A stretch of DNA of 60,828 nucleotides from Psychrobacter piscatorii (lineage in GTDB: Bacteria; Pseudomonadota; Gammaproteobacteria; Pseudomonadales; Moraxellaceae): assembly GCF_001444505.1 (NCBI RefSeq), contig NZ_LNDJ01000002.1:1-60828 (forward strand). The letters run 5' to 3'. How positions within the stretch are numbered: position 1 is the first letter of the stretch; each line of letters starts with the position of its first letter. Below the pieces are notes generated by a model. That model was given only the letters and a program-made list of their open reading frames with translations. It was not told the DNA's origin and searched no databases. This document shows positions 38,688 to 47,982 of this stretch, one piece after another. The translations under genes and the position numbers were made by a program.

Positions 38688-39776
38688 TCAGCGCTGAATC
38701 AACTTTTTAGGCTGTAATCGACCATTAAGGCTAACGGCCCCCAATCCAAGAAATGCTCCTTGCTCATTTAGCAAGCGTATATCAACAGCTAACTCGTGCT
38801 GTAAAGGCTGCGAGATGTCCATGCTGTCTCCAGTACCGATATCAGAACCAGCAATATTGGTTTCTACTTCACTGGCATGGGATATTTGATGAGCAGCATT
38901 GCTTGCAACATAATCTCTAAGCTTACCTATCAAGCTATCGGATACGTTTAAGCGCTGTCCCATATGTACGCGCGCGCACTGTTCTTCGGTCAGTACCAAC
39001 TCAGCATCGATATCAATACACGCATCGACAGGCAATAACTGAGAGTGTCGGCTATCTAAGTCTTTGTCTTCTAAAGCCGATAGTGCAATAGAGTCATCAA
39101 TACTAAAATTACCGACTTGCGTGCGACGCAATGCCGTTAAATGTCCAAGCGTACCCAATGTTTTCGCAATATCCTCTGCTAATACGCGTACGTAAGTCCC
39201 TTTGGTACAAGTGACTGTCAAACAAATCTGTATATCATCAATCGCATGCAGCTCAATCGCCTTAATAATGATATCTCTCGGTGGCCTATCGATTTCAATA
39301 CCAGCGCGGGCATACTCATACAGTTTTTTGCCATTTTTTTTTAATGCTGAATACATTGGTGGTATCTGCTGCTGAGGGCCCAGAAACTGCTGTGCGATAG
39401 TAGCCAATGAAACATCATCAAATGTTGGAATAGATGATTGTGCCACCACTTGACCGTCTGCATCACCCGTATCGGTTTGGCTACCAAGTAAAATCGTTGC
39501 TTGATAAGATTTGTCAGCATCCAGTTGATAATGACTAAACTTGGTCGCTTCGCCTAGGCAAATCGGCAGTAAACCAGTTGCCATCGGATCAAGCGTACCA
39601 GTATGACCAGCCTTTTTGCTATCGTGTATCGGTGACTTAAACAAATACTTCACTTTCGACACAACTTGCTGGGATGTCATACCTTTGGGTTTGTCCACCA
39701 AGATAACCCCTGAAACTTTTATTTTTTCAGGTGCTTTGCTGGCTTTTTTATCAGGTTGCTTAGACGCTATAGACAT
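38688..39776 (-). CDS. truB: tRNA pseudouridine(55) synthase TruB
   Basis: This enzyme isomerises U55 to pseudouridine in the T-loop of tRNAs. The N-terminal catalytic domain shows ILVDKPKGMTSQ near residue 25 and the catalytic GHTGTLDPMATGLLP motif (Asp near residue 62). KGTYVRVLAEDI near 190 and the C-terminal PUA-like part follow. At 362 residues it is longer than the usual 300-315, with an insert around residues 285-325 (HASEVETNIAGSDIGTGDSM). It follows rbfA by 9 bp. Confidence 0.95.
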   Translation of the reverse strand: MSIASKQPDKKASKAPEKIKVSGVILVDKPKGMTSQQVVSKVKYLFKSPIHDSKKAGHTGTLDPMATGLLPICLGEATKFSHYQLDADKSYQATILLGSQTDTGDADGQVVAQSSIPTFDDVSLATIAQQFLGPQQQIPPMYSALKKNGKKLYEYARAGIEIDRPPRDIIIKAIELHAIDDIQICLTVTCTKGTYVRVLAEDIAKTLGTLGHLTALRRTQVGNFSIDDSIALSALEDKDLDSRHSQLLPVDACIDIDAELVLTEEQCARVHMGQRLNVSDSLIGKLRDYVASNAAHQISHASEVETNIAGSDIGTGDSMDISQPLQHELAVDIRLLNEQGAFLGLGAVSLNGRLQPKKLIQR

Positions 39777-39785
39777 AATAATAAC

Positions 39786-40175
39786 TTACTCGTCATTCTC
39801 GTTTTGCTCAGTTTTGGTGACGGCTTTACTGATCAAGTCCATCATGTAGTTACCACGAGCAGTCACTTCATCATAGTGAAAGCGTAGACGCGGCGTAGTA
39901 CGTGTTTTTAGGCTATGGCTCAGCTCAGTACGCAAAAATCCTGCTGCTTTATTCAGTACTTTGACGCTTTCTTCGTGATTGGTCTTAGTCATGGCATCAT
40001 TGAGCTCAGGCTCCATGATAGTGACATAGATATCTGCATAGCCTAAATCTGGGCTCACTTTGACACTAGAGATTGTGACAAAACCTGTCAGACGAGGATC
40101 ATTGACTTCATCACGAATAAGAACAGCAAGCTCACGCTGGATCTGATCGGATAAGCGTTGTAGACGTTGGTTCAT
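39786..40175 (-). CDS. rbfA: Ribosome-binding factor A
   Basis: This KH-like 30S maturation factor is required for processing 16S rRNA and for growth in the cold. The 129-residue protein carries the family start QRLSDQIQRELAVLIRDEVNDPRL and the segment SVKVSPDLGYADIYVTI near residue 40, then TRTTPRLRFHYDE near 95. It sits between infB and truB as in most gammaproteobacteria, but a clear terminator separates it from infB. Confidence 0.95.
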   Translation of the reverse strand: MNQRLQRLSDQIQRELAVLIRDEVNDPRLTGFVTISSVKVSPDLGYADIYVTIMEPELNDAMTKTNHEESVKVLNKAAGFLRTELSHSLKTRTTPRLRFHYDEVTARGNYMMDLISKAVTKTEQNENDE

Positions 40176-40252
40176 GTTGTTACCTTACTTTAATGGGTTT
40201 ATTGTTATTAATATATAGAACTGTTTGCTAAAAAATGTAGTAATGATATTTG

Positions 40253-40290
40253 CTAAAAAAGGCCTAGCAGGGTGTACCTGATAGGCCTAA
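40253..40290 (-). terminator. Terminator between infB and rbfA
   Basis: The minus strand reads TTAGGCCTA-T-CAGG-TACAC-CCTG-C-TAGGCC-TTTTTTAG: an 11-bp stem with one mismatch and six T. It is likely to reduce read-through from infB to rbfA-truB. Confidence 0.88.
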
Positions 40291-40377
40291 GTACAGCTGA
40301 ATATCGACAGAGTATCTAGCATGCTCAGCACATTTGGCATATTGCATTGCTACATACTCTGTTATCGAACAGCGGCT

Positions 40378-43113
40378 TTAGATAGTACGGGCGAACTCTT
40401 GAATTTCAAAGACTTCGATCTTATCGCCAGCTTCGACATCATAGCCACGAACGGCCAGACCACATTCCATACCAGTACGTACTTCATTGACGTCTTCTTT
40501 ATAGCGACGTAATGATTGCAATTGACCAGTAAAGATAACTTGGTCATCACGTAATACGCGGATAGGTTTGTTGCGATAGATTGTACCTTCAACCACCATA
40601 CAACCAGCAGCCGCACCAAACTTACTAGAGCGGAATACTTCACGAACTTCTGCAACACCAAGGATTTTCTCACGATGTTCAGGAGCAAGCATACCACTCA
40701 TTGCAGATTTCACATCATCAATCAAACCATAGATGACACTATAGTAACGAATATCCATGTTAGCTGTATCTGCTTTACGGCGTGCGGTGGCATCTGCACG
40801 GACGTTAAAGCCTAACAATACCGCTTCGCTAGATTCTGCAAGTGTTACGTCAGACTCAGAGATAGGACCAACACCTGAACTGATAACTCTGACTTTTACT
40901 TCATCAGTAGACAATTCATTTAGGGCAGCTAGTAGTGCTTCAAGTGAACCACGTACGTCTGTTTTCAATACAATGTTCAAGAATGACACATCGCCTTGAC
41001 CCATCTGATCGAACATGCTTTCTAAACGCATGGCATTTTGACGCTCAAGTTGACGCTCACGCTCACGGTTGGTTCTAAAGGCCGCAACTTCACGGGCTTT
41101 CTTCTCGTCCGTTACTACTAAGAATTCACTACCAGCCGCAGGTGTTTCAGGCAGACCTAAAATCTCTACAGGAATAGAAGGGCCAGCTGATTTAACACGT
41201 TGACCATTCTCATCCGTTAGTGCACGTACTTTACCGTAGTGCTCACCAGCTAGAACCAAGTCGCCTTGTTTCAACGTGCCTTTCTTAACTAGAACACTAA
41301 CCACAGGGCCACGACCTTTTTCCAGTCTTGATTCAATAACCACACCTTGTGCAGCACCGTCTAGTGGCGCCTCTAACTCCATTAACTCAGCTTGCAAGCT
41401 AATAAACTCTAGTAAGTCGTCGATACCTTCGCCTGTCTTGGCTGAAATACGTGCCATTGGTGTGTCGCCGCCCCACTCTTCTGAGACGACTTCTTTCGTT
41501 GTCAATTCATTGAGAACACGGTCAGGATCAGCACTTGGCTTATCCATTTTATTAATAGCAACAATGATTGGCGTACCAGCAGCACGTGCATGATCAATCG
41601 CTTCTGCCGTTTGTGGCATCATGCCATCATCAGCTGCGACGACAAGTACAACAATATCAGTTGCCTGAGCACCGCGTGAACGCATTGCGCTAAACGCTGC
41701 GTGACCTGGAGTATCAAGGAAAGTGATAACACCACGATCGGTTTTTACGTGGTAAGCACCGATATGCTGAGTAATACCACCCGCTTCACCATTCGCAACT
41801 TTCGTTTCACGAATTTTATCAAGTAGTGATGTCTTACCATGATCGACGTGACCCATGATCGTCACTACTGGCGGACGTGTTTGAACGTTACTGCTACGCT
41901 CATCAACTGCGTCTTGTAGATCGTCTTCCACTTTGGTATCACTGACTGGTACTGGGTTATGACCCATCTCTTCAACCAGTAAACTTGCAGTTGCTTGGTC
42001 AATCGTGTCTGATTCACGAGCCATTTCGCCCATTTTCATGAGTAACTTAGTCACTTCACGAGCTTTGACCGCCATACGCTGTGCCAGATCAGCAACTGAA
42101 ATTTGCTCACTAATCTCAACATCATAGACGATTTTTTCAACTGGCTTTTCAAACTTATGTTGTGATGCTTGTGTTGAACGCAAACCGTTTTTACGGTTTT
42201 TGATTTCACGCTCATCTTGATTTTTACGACGACGACCACGAGCACCAGTGCTGTTTGCACCGCGCTTGATTTCGCGACGTTCTTTTTCAAATGACTCTTC
42301 TAATGCATCACCGACCAGGCCTTCAGCCAATGGTTCATCTTTACGCACTTCGGTAACAGGCTCACGATCGGTATATTTACCAGCCATTTTACGCATTTGC
42401 TCAAGTGTACGCTTTTGCGCTTCTTCAGCTTGAGTGCGGCGAGTTTCTAATTCGATTTCACGTAGACGCGCTTCTTCTTTCTCACGAGTTTCGCGAGCTT
42501 TACGCTCAGCAGCGGTTTCCACTTTAGGCTTAGTAGCAGCAACCTTTTTCTTCGGCTGCTCTTTAGGCTTGACTTCAACGGTGGCTTTGCTCGCTTTACC
42601 GCCTTTTTTAACGACAACTGACGTAGAAATATCATCGTTTTTGTCGTCTGATTTTTTGCTAGAGCCTAAGCTTGCACGCATTGCAGCTAAAGTTGCCGCT
42701 TGGCGCTCTTCTGCTTTTTTCTTGGTCGCAGCACGTTCTTCTGCTTCTTTAGCAGCACGTTCTTGAGATTCAATGAGAGCCTGCTCTCGCGCGGCTAATT
42801 CTTCAGCTATTTTCTTTGGATCCGGCTTCTCAAATACTTTCTTTTTGCGTACTTCAACATTGACGCTCTTAGATTTGCCCGAAGAGCCAGTCACACGAGC
42901 GGTACTCGTTGTCTTAGATTTGAGACTAATACGACGCTTTTCGTTTTGACCATGACTTTGTTTTAAATACGTCACCAACTTCTCTTGCTCAAACTCGGTG
43001 ACTAGGTCATCCTCTGCGCGAGCAGGCAGGCCAGCATCTACTAATTGCTGCTTTACAGCACTTGTAGTTTTGCCTACCATTTCTGCCAGTTCTTTGACGG
43101 TCTTATCTGCCAT
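40378..43113 (-). CDS. infB: Translation initiation factor IF-2
   Basis: This GTPase brings formyl-methionyl-tRNA to the 30S subunit and promotes subunit joining. At 911 residues it shows an N-terminal IF2 helix-turn-helix-like domain ([21 protein letters not shown]), a long Lys/Glu/Ala-rich linker (about residues 95-330), the G-domain with [10 protein letters not shown] near residue 419, DTPGHAAF and NKMDKP, and the C-terminal domains that bind the initiator tRNA ([17 protein letters not shown] near 880). It is third in the rimP-nusA-infB order. Its partner, the initiator tRNA, is encoded about 2.7 kb upstream. Confidence 0.97.
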   Translation of the reverse strand: MADKTVKELAEMVGKTTSAVKQQLVDAGLPARAEDDLVTEFEQEKLVTYLKQSHGQNEKRRISLKSKTTSTARVTGSSGKSKSVNVEVRKKKVFEKPDPKKIAEELAAREQALIESQERAAKEAEERAATKKKAEERQAATLAAMRASLGSSKKSDDKNDDISTSVVVKKGGKASKATVEVKPKEQPKKKVAATKPKVETAAERKARETREKEEARLREIELETRRTQAEEAQKRTLEQMRKMAGKYTDREPVTEVRKDEPLAEGLVGDALEESFEKERREIKRGANSTGARGRRRKNQDEREIKNRKNGLRSTQASQHKFEKPVEKIVYDVEISEQISVADLAQRMAVKAREVTKLLMKMGEMARESDTIDQATASLLVEEMGHNPVPVSDTKVEDDLQDAVDERSSNVQTRPPVVTIMGHVDHGKTSLLDKIRETKVANGEAGGITQHIGAYHVKTDRGVITFLDTPGHAAFSAMRSRGAQATDIVVLVVAADDGMMPQTAEAIDHARAAGTPIIVAINKMDKPSADPDRVLNELTTKEVVSEEWGGDTPMARISAKTGEGIDDLLEFISLQAELMELEAPLDGAAQGVVIESRLEKGRGPVVSVLVKKGTLKQGDLVLAGEHYGKVRALTDENGQRVKSAGPSIPVEILGLPETPAAGSEFLVVTDEKKAREVAAFRTNRERERQLERQNAMRLESMFDQMGQGDVSFLNIVLKTDVRGSLEALLAALNELSTDEVKVRVISSGVGPISESDVTLAESSEAVLLGFNVRADATARRKADTANMDIRYYSVIYGLIDDVKSAMSGMLAPEHREKILGVAEVREVFRSSKFGAAAGCMVVEGTIYRNKPIRVLRDDQVIFTGQLQSLRRYKEDVNEVRTGMECGLAVRGYDVEAGDKIEVFEIQEFARTI

Positions 43114-43264
43114 TTATTATCACCTACTGTCTATTATTTGCTATATGTTCAATTCAGTTGTTGGCTACAAATGATTGGGTTAAGGCCAGTATTTACAGTA
43201 TGTAGACACCAGCACTTTATTCTCAATAGCATATCACCAAAAGACAGCGATATGCAGTTACCGC

Positions 43265-44749
43265 TTATTCATCGAACCAAGATTCCCGAGCTTTCATGAT
43301 GAGTTTTCCTGCAGTTTCGGAGTCTAATCCTTCGATATCTTCTAGATCGAAGACGGCTTGTTCTGCCAAATCATCCACGGTAATAATGTCTTTTTGTGCC
43401 ATTTTATAGGCCCAGCTGACTGTCATACCTTCAAGCTCTTGGAGCTCTTGACTTGGCTCTTTCATGTTCTGTTGTTTGACCAGCTCATCAGCAATGACGA
43501 CGTCTTTAGCACGTTCTTGAATCATGTCGATTGCTTCATCGTCTAACCCTTCAATGTCATAGAAGGTATCGACTGGCACATAGGCGACTTCTTCAATACT
43601 GGTAAAACCAATATCAACCAGCGCCTGCGCTAGATCTTGATCAACCTCTAAACGCTCATAAAATAATTCAATGAATGCTTTTGATTCGTTTTCTTGACGC
43701 TGTTTGTACTCTTCTTCGAGCATCATATTCAGCTTATAGCCAGTCAACTCAGAAGCCAAGCGTACGTTTTGGCCTTGTGAGCCAATCGCGCGTGCCAGTT
43801 GATCGTTGGTGCTAAAGATAATATCTGCTGTTTGAGTGTCTTCATCTAAGATGATGCTGCTTACATCAGCTGGTTCTAAAGAGCTGATGATGAACTGAGC
43901 TGGATCATCTGACCATACCACGACATCGATACGCTCACCATCTAGCTCTTGCTGTACTGCTTGGATACGTGTACCACGCATACCAATACAGGCACCGACT
44001 GGATCAATCCGATGATCGTTGGTCTTCACGGCTATTTTAGCACGGGTGCCCGGCAAGCGAGCGACGTTACGGATTTCGATAATTTGTTCTGCAATCTCAG
44101 GTACTTCTTTTTGCATCAACGCTGATAGCATTTCAGGATGCGTGCGAGATAACAATAGTTGTGCACCGCGGTTTTCACGGTTTACATGATATAAGATGGC
44201 GTTGATACGCGATTTGGCACGTAGCTGCTCACATGGCAACATTTGATCGCGTGACAAGTAGCCTTCAGCATTGTCGCCTAAGTCGATGATATAGCCATCA
44301 CGGGTCTGTTTCTTGACTTCGCCATACATCATTTCACCAACACGCGGCTCAAAAGCGTCTGCCACAAGTGCGCGCTCAGCTTCACGGATTTTTTGGATGA
44401 TGACCTGTTTTGCTTGAGTGGCTGCAATACGACCAAATTCAATCGATTCGATTTGCTCTTCTTTGATATCACCAATTGACCATTCTTCTTGATCAAGATC
44501 TGTGATGGCAAGCTGACAAGCAGGCATTTCATGGTCTTCATCTGCAACCACGGTCCAATAACGATAAGTGTCATAATCGCCAGTTGCACGGTCAATAGCT
44601 ACTCGCACAGCCACTTCTGGCTGCTCGGTATATACTTTTTTCTTGGTCGATACCACCAAAGCGTCTTCTATGGCTTCAAAGATATCTTCAGGATTTAAGC
44701 CCTTTTCATTACTGACAGTTTCTACTACCGTTAAGATTTCACGACTCAT
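43265..44749 (-). CDS. nusA: Transcription termination/antitermination protein NusA
   Basis: NusA binds RNA polymerase and nascent RNA to modulate pausing, termination and antitermination. The 494-residue protein has the N-terminal polymerase-binding domain (MSREILTVVETVSNEKGL), an S1 domain (about 135-200), two KH domains (GACIGMRGTRIQAVQQEL near 252 and AIGSQGQNVRLASELTGYKLN near 315), and two C-terminal acidic repeat domains (about 365-490). It has the full gammaproteobacterial architecture. It follows rimP in the standard order. Confidence 0.97.
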   Translation of the reverse strand: MSREILTVVETVSNEKGLNPEDIFEAIEDALVVSTKKKVYTEQPEVAVRVAIDRATGDYDTYRYWTVVADEDHEMPACQLAITDLDQEEWSIGDIKEEQIESIEFGRIAATQAKQVIIQKIREAERALVADAFEPRVGEMMYGEVKKQTRDGYIIDLGDNAEGYLSRDQMLPCEQLRAKSRINAILYHVNRENRGAQLLLSRTHPEMLSALMQKEVPEIAEQIIEIRNVARLPGTRAKIAVKTNDHRIDPVGACIGMRGTRIQAVQQELDGERIDVVVWSDDPAQFIISSLEPADVSSIILDEDTQTADIIFSTNDQLARAIGSQGQNVRLASELTGYKLNMMLEEEYKQRQENESKAFIELFYERLEVDQDLAQALVDIGFTSIEEVAYVPVDTFYDIEGLDDEAIDMIQERAKDVVIADELVKQQNMKEPSQELQELEGMTVSWAYKMAQKDIITVDDLAEQAVFDLEDIEGLDSETAGKLIMKARESWFDE

Positions 44750-44886
44750 GCTATACCTGTCCTATCATTTTTTAATTGACTTAAATTTTATAATTTGGGT
44801 GTTGCTATTATATAGTTACTATAAGCCACATAAGCTATTTGAAGATGACACTGCTGATCTATGAGCAGCTGCCTAATAATATGTAG

Positions 44887-45387
44887 TTAGGCATCTTCGT
44901 AAACTAAGTTGGCTTTATCAATATTACTTAATGCAATCTCAAACTGCTCACCATCGCTTGACGTCAGTTTTAAAACTTTATCATCGATACTATCTAATGT
45001 ACCTGTTGCTTTACGACGTTTTTGATCACCTGTGCCGATAGCTTGAATCAAACGTAAGCTTACTGTTTGACCCACATAGGCATGCATCTGCTCATCTGAG
45101 AAAAATGCACGGTCAAAACCAGGTGAAGACACTTCTAAAATATATTCACCAGCGATAGGATCATGAACTTCTAAGATACCGCTTACTTGATGGTTCACTG
45201 CGGCACAGTCTTCGATAGTAACGTGCTTATCTTGGGCTTGCTCTTCTGGCAATGCCTCAATATAAATACGCAATAAAGAGCGACGGCCTTGTGGCGCAAA
45301 TTCTATACCCCATAGCGACACATCGCAAGCGGCCACAGCAGGGGCAATAATATTAGTCAGTTCTGCAACTTTAGTCGAAAGCTTCAT
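44887..45387 (-). CDS. rimP: Ribosome maturation factor RimP
   Basis: RimP assists early assembly of the 30S subunit. At 166 residues the protein shows the typical LWGIEFAPQGRRSLLRIYIE segment near residue 25, the EDCAAVNHQVSGILEVHDPI block and YILEVSSPGFDRAFF near residue 85. It begins the rimP-nusA-infB transcription unit and follows the tRNA genes, an arrangement conserved in Pseudomonas and Acinetobacter. Confidence 0.95.
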   Translation of the reverse strand: MKLSTKVAELTNIIAPAVAACDVSLWGIEFAPQGRRSLLRIYIEALPEEQAQDKHVTIEDCAAVNHQVSGILEVHDPIAGEYILEVSSPGFDRAFFSDEQMHAYVGQTVSLRLIQAIGTGDQKRRKATGTLDSIDDKVLKLTSSDGEQFEIALSNIDKANLVYEDA

Positions 45388-45758
45388 AATCTCTTTGTAT
45401 TTTCCTATTCGCTTATCTATCGTACTCAGTAAACCGTATCAAAGCTTTGCTCTTTTCGTACTTATATATAGTAAGAATTACGGTCATTATATAATGGTAA
45501 ACCACAAACATATAACAGGTATTGTGCGTTTATATAGGGACGAGCCTAAAAAACATCAAGCTCAGCCAAACAATGCTTTTATTAGTTATAAAGCACTACT
45601 ATCGATAAAAGCGTGAGGAATAAAAGATAGTGTTGCTTAAGGAGCATCGTGCCAGTGGCGGCCGATGATGACCAGTGACGAGTAATATCGTACTCTATAG
45701 ACCTAGAGCTTAGCATAAGTAGGATAGATACCGCGATAACACTGACCTTCAGATACAA
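45388..45758. other. Region between rimP and the tRNA terminator
   Basis: About 370 bp without a convincing gene; stop codons are dense in all frames. It likely contains the rimP promoter. Confidence 0.4.
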
Positions 45759-45789
45759 AAAAACCCACAAACATTATGGTGGGTTAATC
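45759..45789 (-). terminator. Terminator after tRNA-fMet
   Basis: The minus strand reads AACCCAC-CATAATGTTT-GTGGGTT-TTTTT, a 7-bp stem and T-run 43 bp after the tRNA 3' end. It ends the secG-tRNA transcript before rimP. Confidence 0.85.
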
Positions 45790-45830
45790 GGTACTGACAA
45801 ATTTAGTGTACAAAACATCAGTATAAAAAG

Positions 45831-45907
<77 letters not shown>

Positions 45908-46030
45908 TCAATCTAGAACGCATATTATAGGGAGATAATGTAGAAGTGTCAACACTTTATTTAAAAAAATTATAAATCAAGTGGTTACTACTAAAAATCC
46001 AACCTGACGCTATGCTGCGTCTGTGAAACT

Positions 46031-46114
46031 TGGTGCGATTGGGGGGACTTGAACCCCCACGGCTTGCGCCACCACCCCCTCAAGATGGCGTGTCTACCAT
46101 TCCACCACAATCGC
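46031..46114 (-). tRNA. tRNA-Leu (GAG)
   Basis: An 84-nt class II tRNA with encoded CCA. Acceptor stem GCGATTG/CAATCGC, anticodon loop TTGAGGG (GAG, reads CUU/CUC), a long variable arm (TGGCGCAAGCCG region) and T-arm GGTTCAAGTCC. It lies between secG and tRNA-fMet, as in Pseudomonas and Acinetobacter. Confidence 0.97.
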
Positions 46115-46256
46115 ATTTTACTACCCTGCTCTCTAACTTCCTATCTACTATATATAATGCGTAAGGTAGGCATTAATAGATAAGGACTTGCGAAAACAGA
46201 AAAGCATTGTAAATGTAACCTACCAAAATAGCAAGCGCTGACTACTCAAAAGCCAC

Positions 46257-46565
46257 TTATTCAGGATTTTGTGTCAATGGACGCGGCGTTTGCGGTGCTG
46301 ACACTGGCGCGTCTAGACGAAACTGGTCTTCGGCCTGCTTACGCGCATGCACCGCCAGCGTCATACTGGTAATAAAGAATATGACCGTTAGTACTGCAGT
46401 CGCACGCGTCAAAAAGTTGGCAGTTCCCGCTGCACCAAATACGGTACCTGATGAGCCGGCACCAAAAGAAGCCCCAGCATCTGCCCCTTTACCATGCTGT
46501 ATCAAAATCAAGCCGATCATGGCAATGGCCACGATAATATGCAGGGCTAATATAAACGTAAACAT
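46257..46565 (-). CDS. secG: Preprotein translocase subunit SecG
   Basis: Small membrane subunit of the SecYEG channel. The 102-residue protein has two transmembrane helices (FILALHIIVAIAMIGLILIQ near 3-22, and LTRATAVLTVIFFITSMTLAV near 51-71) linked by the conserved HGKGADAGASFGAGSSGTVFGAAG loop. The Pro-rich C-terminal tail is cytoplasmic or disordered. It lies between tpiA and the tRNA-Leu gene, the common gammaproteobacterial order. Confidence 0.95.
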   Translation of the reverse strand: MFTFILALHIIVAIAMIGLILIQHGKGADAGASFGAGSSGTVFGAAGTANFLTRATAVLTVIFFITSMTLAVHARKQAEDQFRLDAPVSAPQTPRPLTQNPE

Positions 46566-46712
46566 GGTGGCCTCTTTTGCCGCGTAATGACGACTGATAA
46601 CGGAAAATAAAACGTAAGGTTAATAAAAATAATGACTAGCATCTCATGATACCAAATCGATTATATAAATAAGGCGCATTGTACACGATTGCAAGGGTAC
46701 TGTTAAACCTAC

Positions 46713-46730
46713 TTTTACCAACTGGTAAAA
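46713..46730. repeat. Inverted repeat between tpiA and secG
   Basis: TTTTACCA-AC-TGGTAAAA is a perfect 8-bp inverted repeat with a 2-nt centre. No T-run follows, so it is not a clear terminator; it may be an operator or a transcript hairpin. Confidence 0.6.
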
Positions 46731-46780
46731 CCACGCTGTCTATCAGCTATGATACTGATATCTGAGCGTTATTTATTTGA

Positions 46781-47593
46781 TTAAGCATTCGCTTGACTAA
46801 AAGCATCAGCGACCGCTAAGAAGCTATCTGCTTTCAATGAGGCACCGCCAACCAATGCGCCATCAATCATAGAGTCAGCAGCAAAGCTATCAGCATTATC
46901 AGCATTAACGCTACCACCGTATAAGACGGTGACTGTATCGGCCATATCAGCAAAGCCCGCAACGGTTTGTTTGATATGTTGATGAGTCTTACTCACTTCT
47001 GCCACAGTCGGTACTTTACCTGTACCAATTGCCCAGACAGGTTCGTAAGCGACGAGTAGCTTTTCAGATAACGATGCTGCTAAATCTGGTTGCTGAACAA
47101 GCATATCTTTAATCACTGAGAGTTGTTCATTGATAACGTCAAGTGTTTGACCATTATCATACTGTTCTTGCGTTTCGCCGATACAGAACACCACACCAAG
47201 ATTTTGAGAAAACGCATGAGACAGTTTATTTATTAGACAGTCATGAGATTCTTTATGATACTGGCGACGCTCAGAGTGACCAAGTATCGTCCAAGTAGCT
47301 CCTGTATCTGCGACTTGCTGTGCTGAGCAGTCTCCGGTGTAAGCGCCTATGCTTGCACTATGAGCGCTCACGTCTTGAGCGGCGCTGATTATTGAAGTAT
47401 TTGCTAAGCGTGCACTGACTGCGGCCAAATGAATACAGCTTGGTGCTACCATCAATTTGCATTGACTATTAGAGGTTGGCATTTTAGCTTGATTTTTAGC
47501 ATCAACCTTAGTCAGCAGGTCATTTAACAGCGCATCAACATCATGGCTAGTTGCTGGATTCTGCTTCCAATTACCGATCACCCAAGCTTGCAT
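46781..47593 (-). CDS. tpiA: Triosephosphate isomerase
   Basis: Interconverts DHAP and glyceraldehyde 3-phosphate. The 270-residue protein has IGNWKQNP near residue 6 (catalytic Lys; the family Met-Asn position reads Gln here), [12 protein letters not shown] (catalytic His) near 110, [13 protein letters not shown] (catalytic Glu) near 190, and [11 protein letters not shown] near 230. It is slightly longer than usual because of a loop insertion near residues 30-45. It heads the tpiA-secG-tRNA unit. Confidence 0.96.
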   Translation of the reverse strand: MQAWVIGNWKQNPATSHDVDALLNDLLTKVDAKNQAKMPTSNSQCKLMVAPSCIHLAAVSARLANTSIISAAQDVSAHSASIGAYTGDCSAQQVADTGATWTILGHSERRQYHKESHDCLINKLSHAFSQNLGVVFCIGETQEQYDNGQTLDVINEQLSVIKDMLVQQPDLAASLSEKLLVAYEPVWAIGTGKVPTVAEVSKTHQHIKQTVAGFADMADTVTVLYGGSVNADNADSFAADSMIDGALVGGASLKADSFLAVADAFSQANA

Positions 47594-47982
47594 ACTTATT
47601 TACCTTGTCTCATGTATTCGCGCCAATTCGGCTCATATGCGCGCCAGTATAACAAATAATTCGTAAGTGCTATAGTAGTGTGCTGCCAGAAGCACCGGTG
47701 CTTTTCAATACCTATGTTCAAAAATGACAACTAAAAACAGAGATTTTGATGTATTGATTGTTTAATCATTTGTAGAAAGCCTTTAAACTAAAATAAAGTC
47801 AAGTCGTATATTGTGTCTAACAGAAATTAAAAATTATTAAATGCTCTCTAAGTTATTACGAAAGAAGTAGAAATAACTTGCTGAATCAAAATACGTATCC
47901 ATTACCGCAAATATTATTAAAGCATATATAGTAGTCTGTATTCTAAAGCGGTGTGCAAACCCTTTATCAAGGAGAGGTCATA
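47594..47982. other. Divergent region between tpiA and pilB with a 14-bp palindrome
   Basis: About 390 bp with no gene. AAGCACCGGTGCTT at 47690-47703 is a perfect 14-bp palindrome about 100 bp upstream of tpiA, in a position suitable for an operator. The rest is AT-rich and should contain pilB promoter signals. Confidence 0.5.

Noticed and set aside
42434..42766. Plus-strand open frame opposite the infB linker
   Set aside because: It is the antisense of a Lys/Glu/Ala-rich segment; such composition gives long spurious frames.
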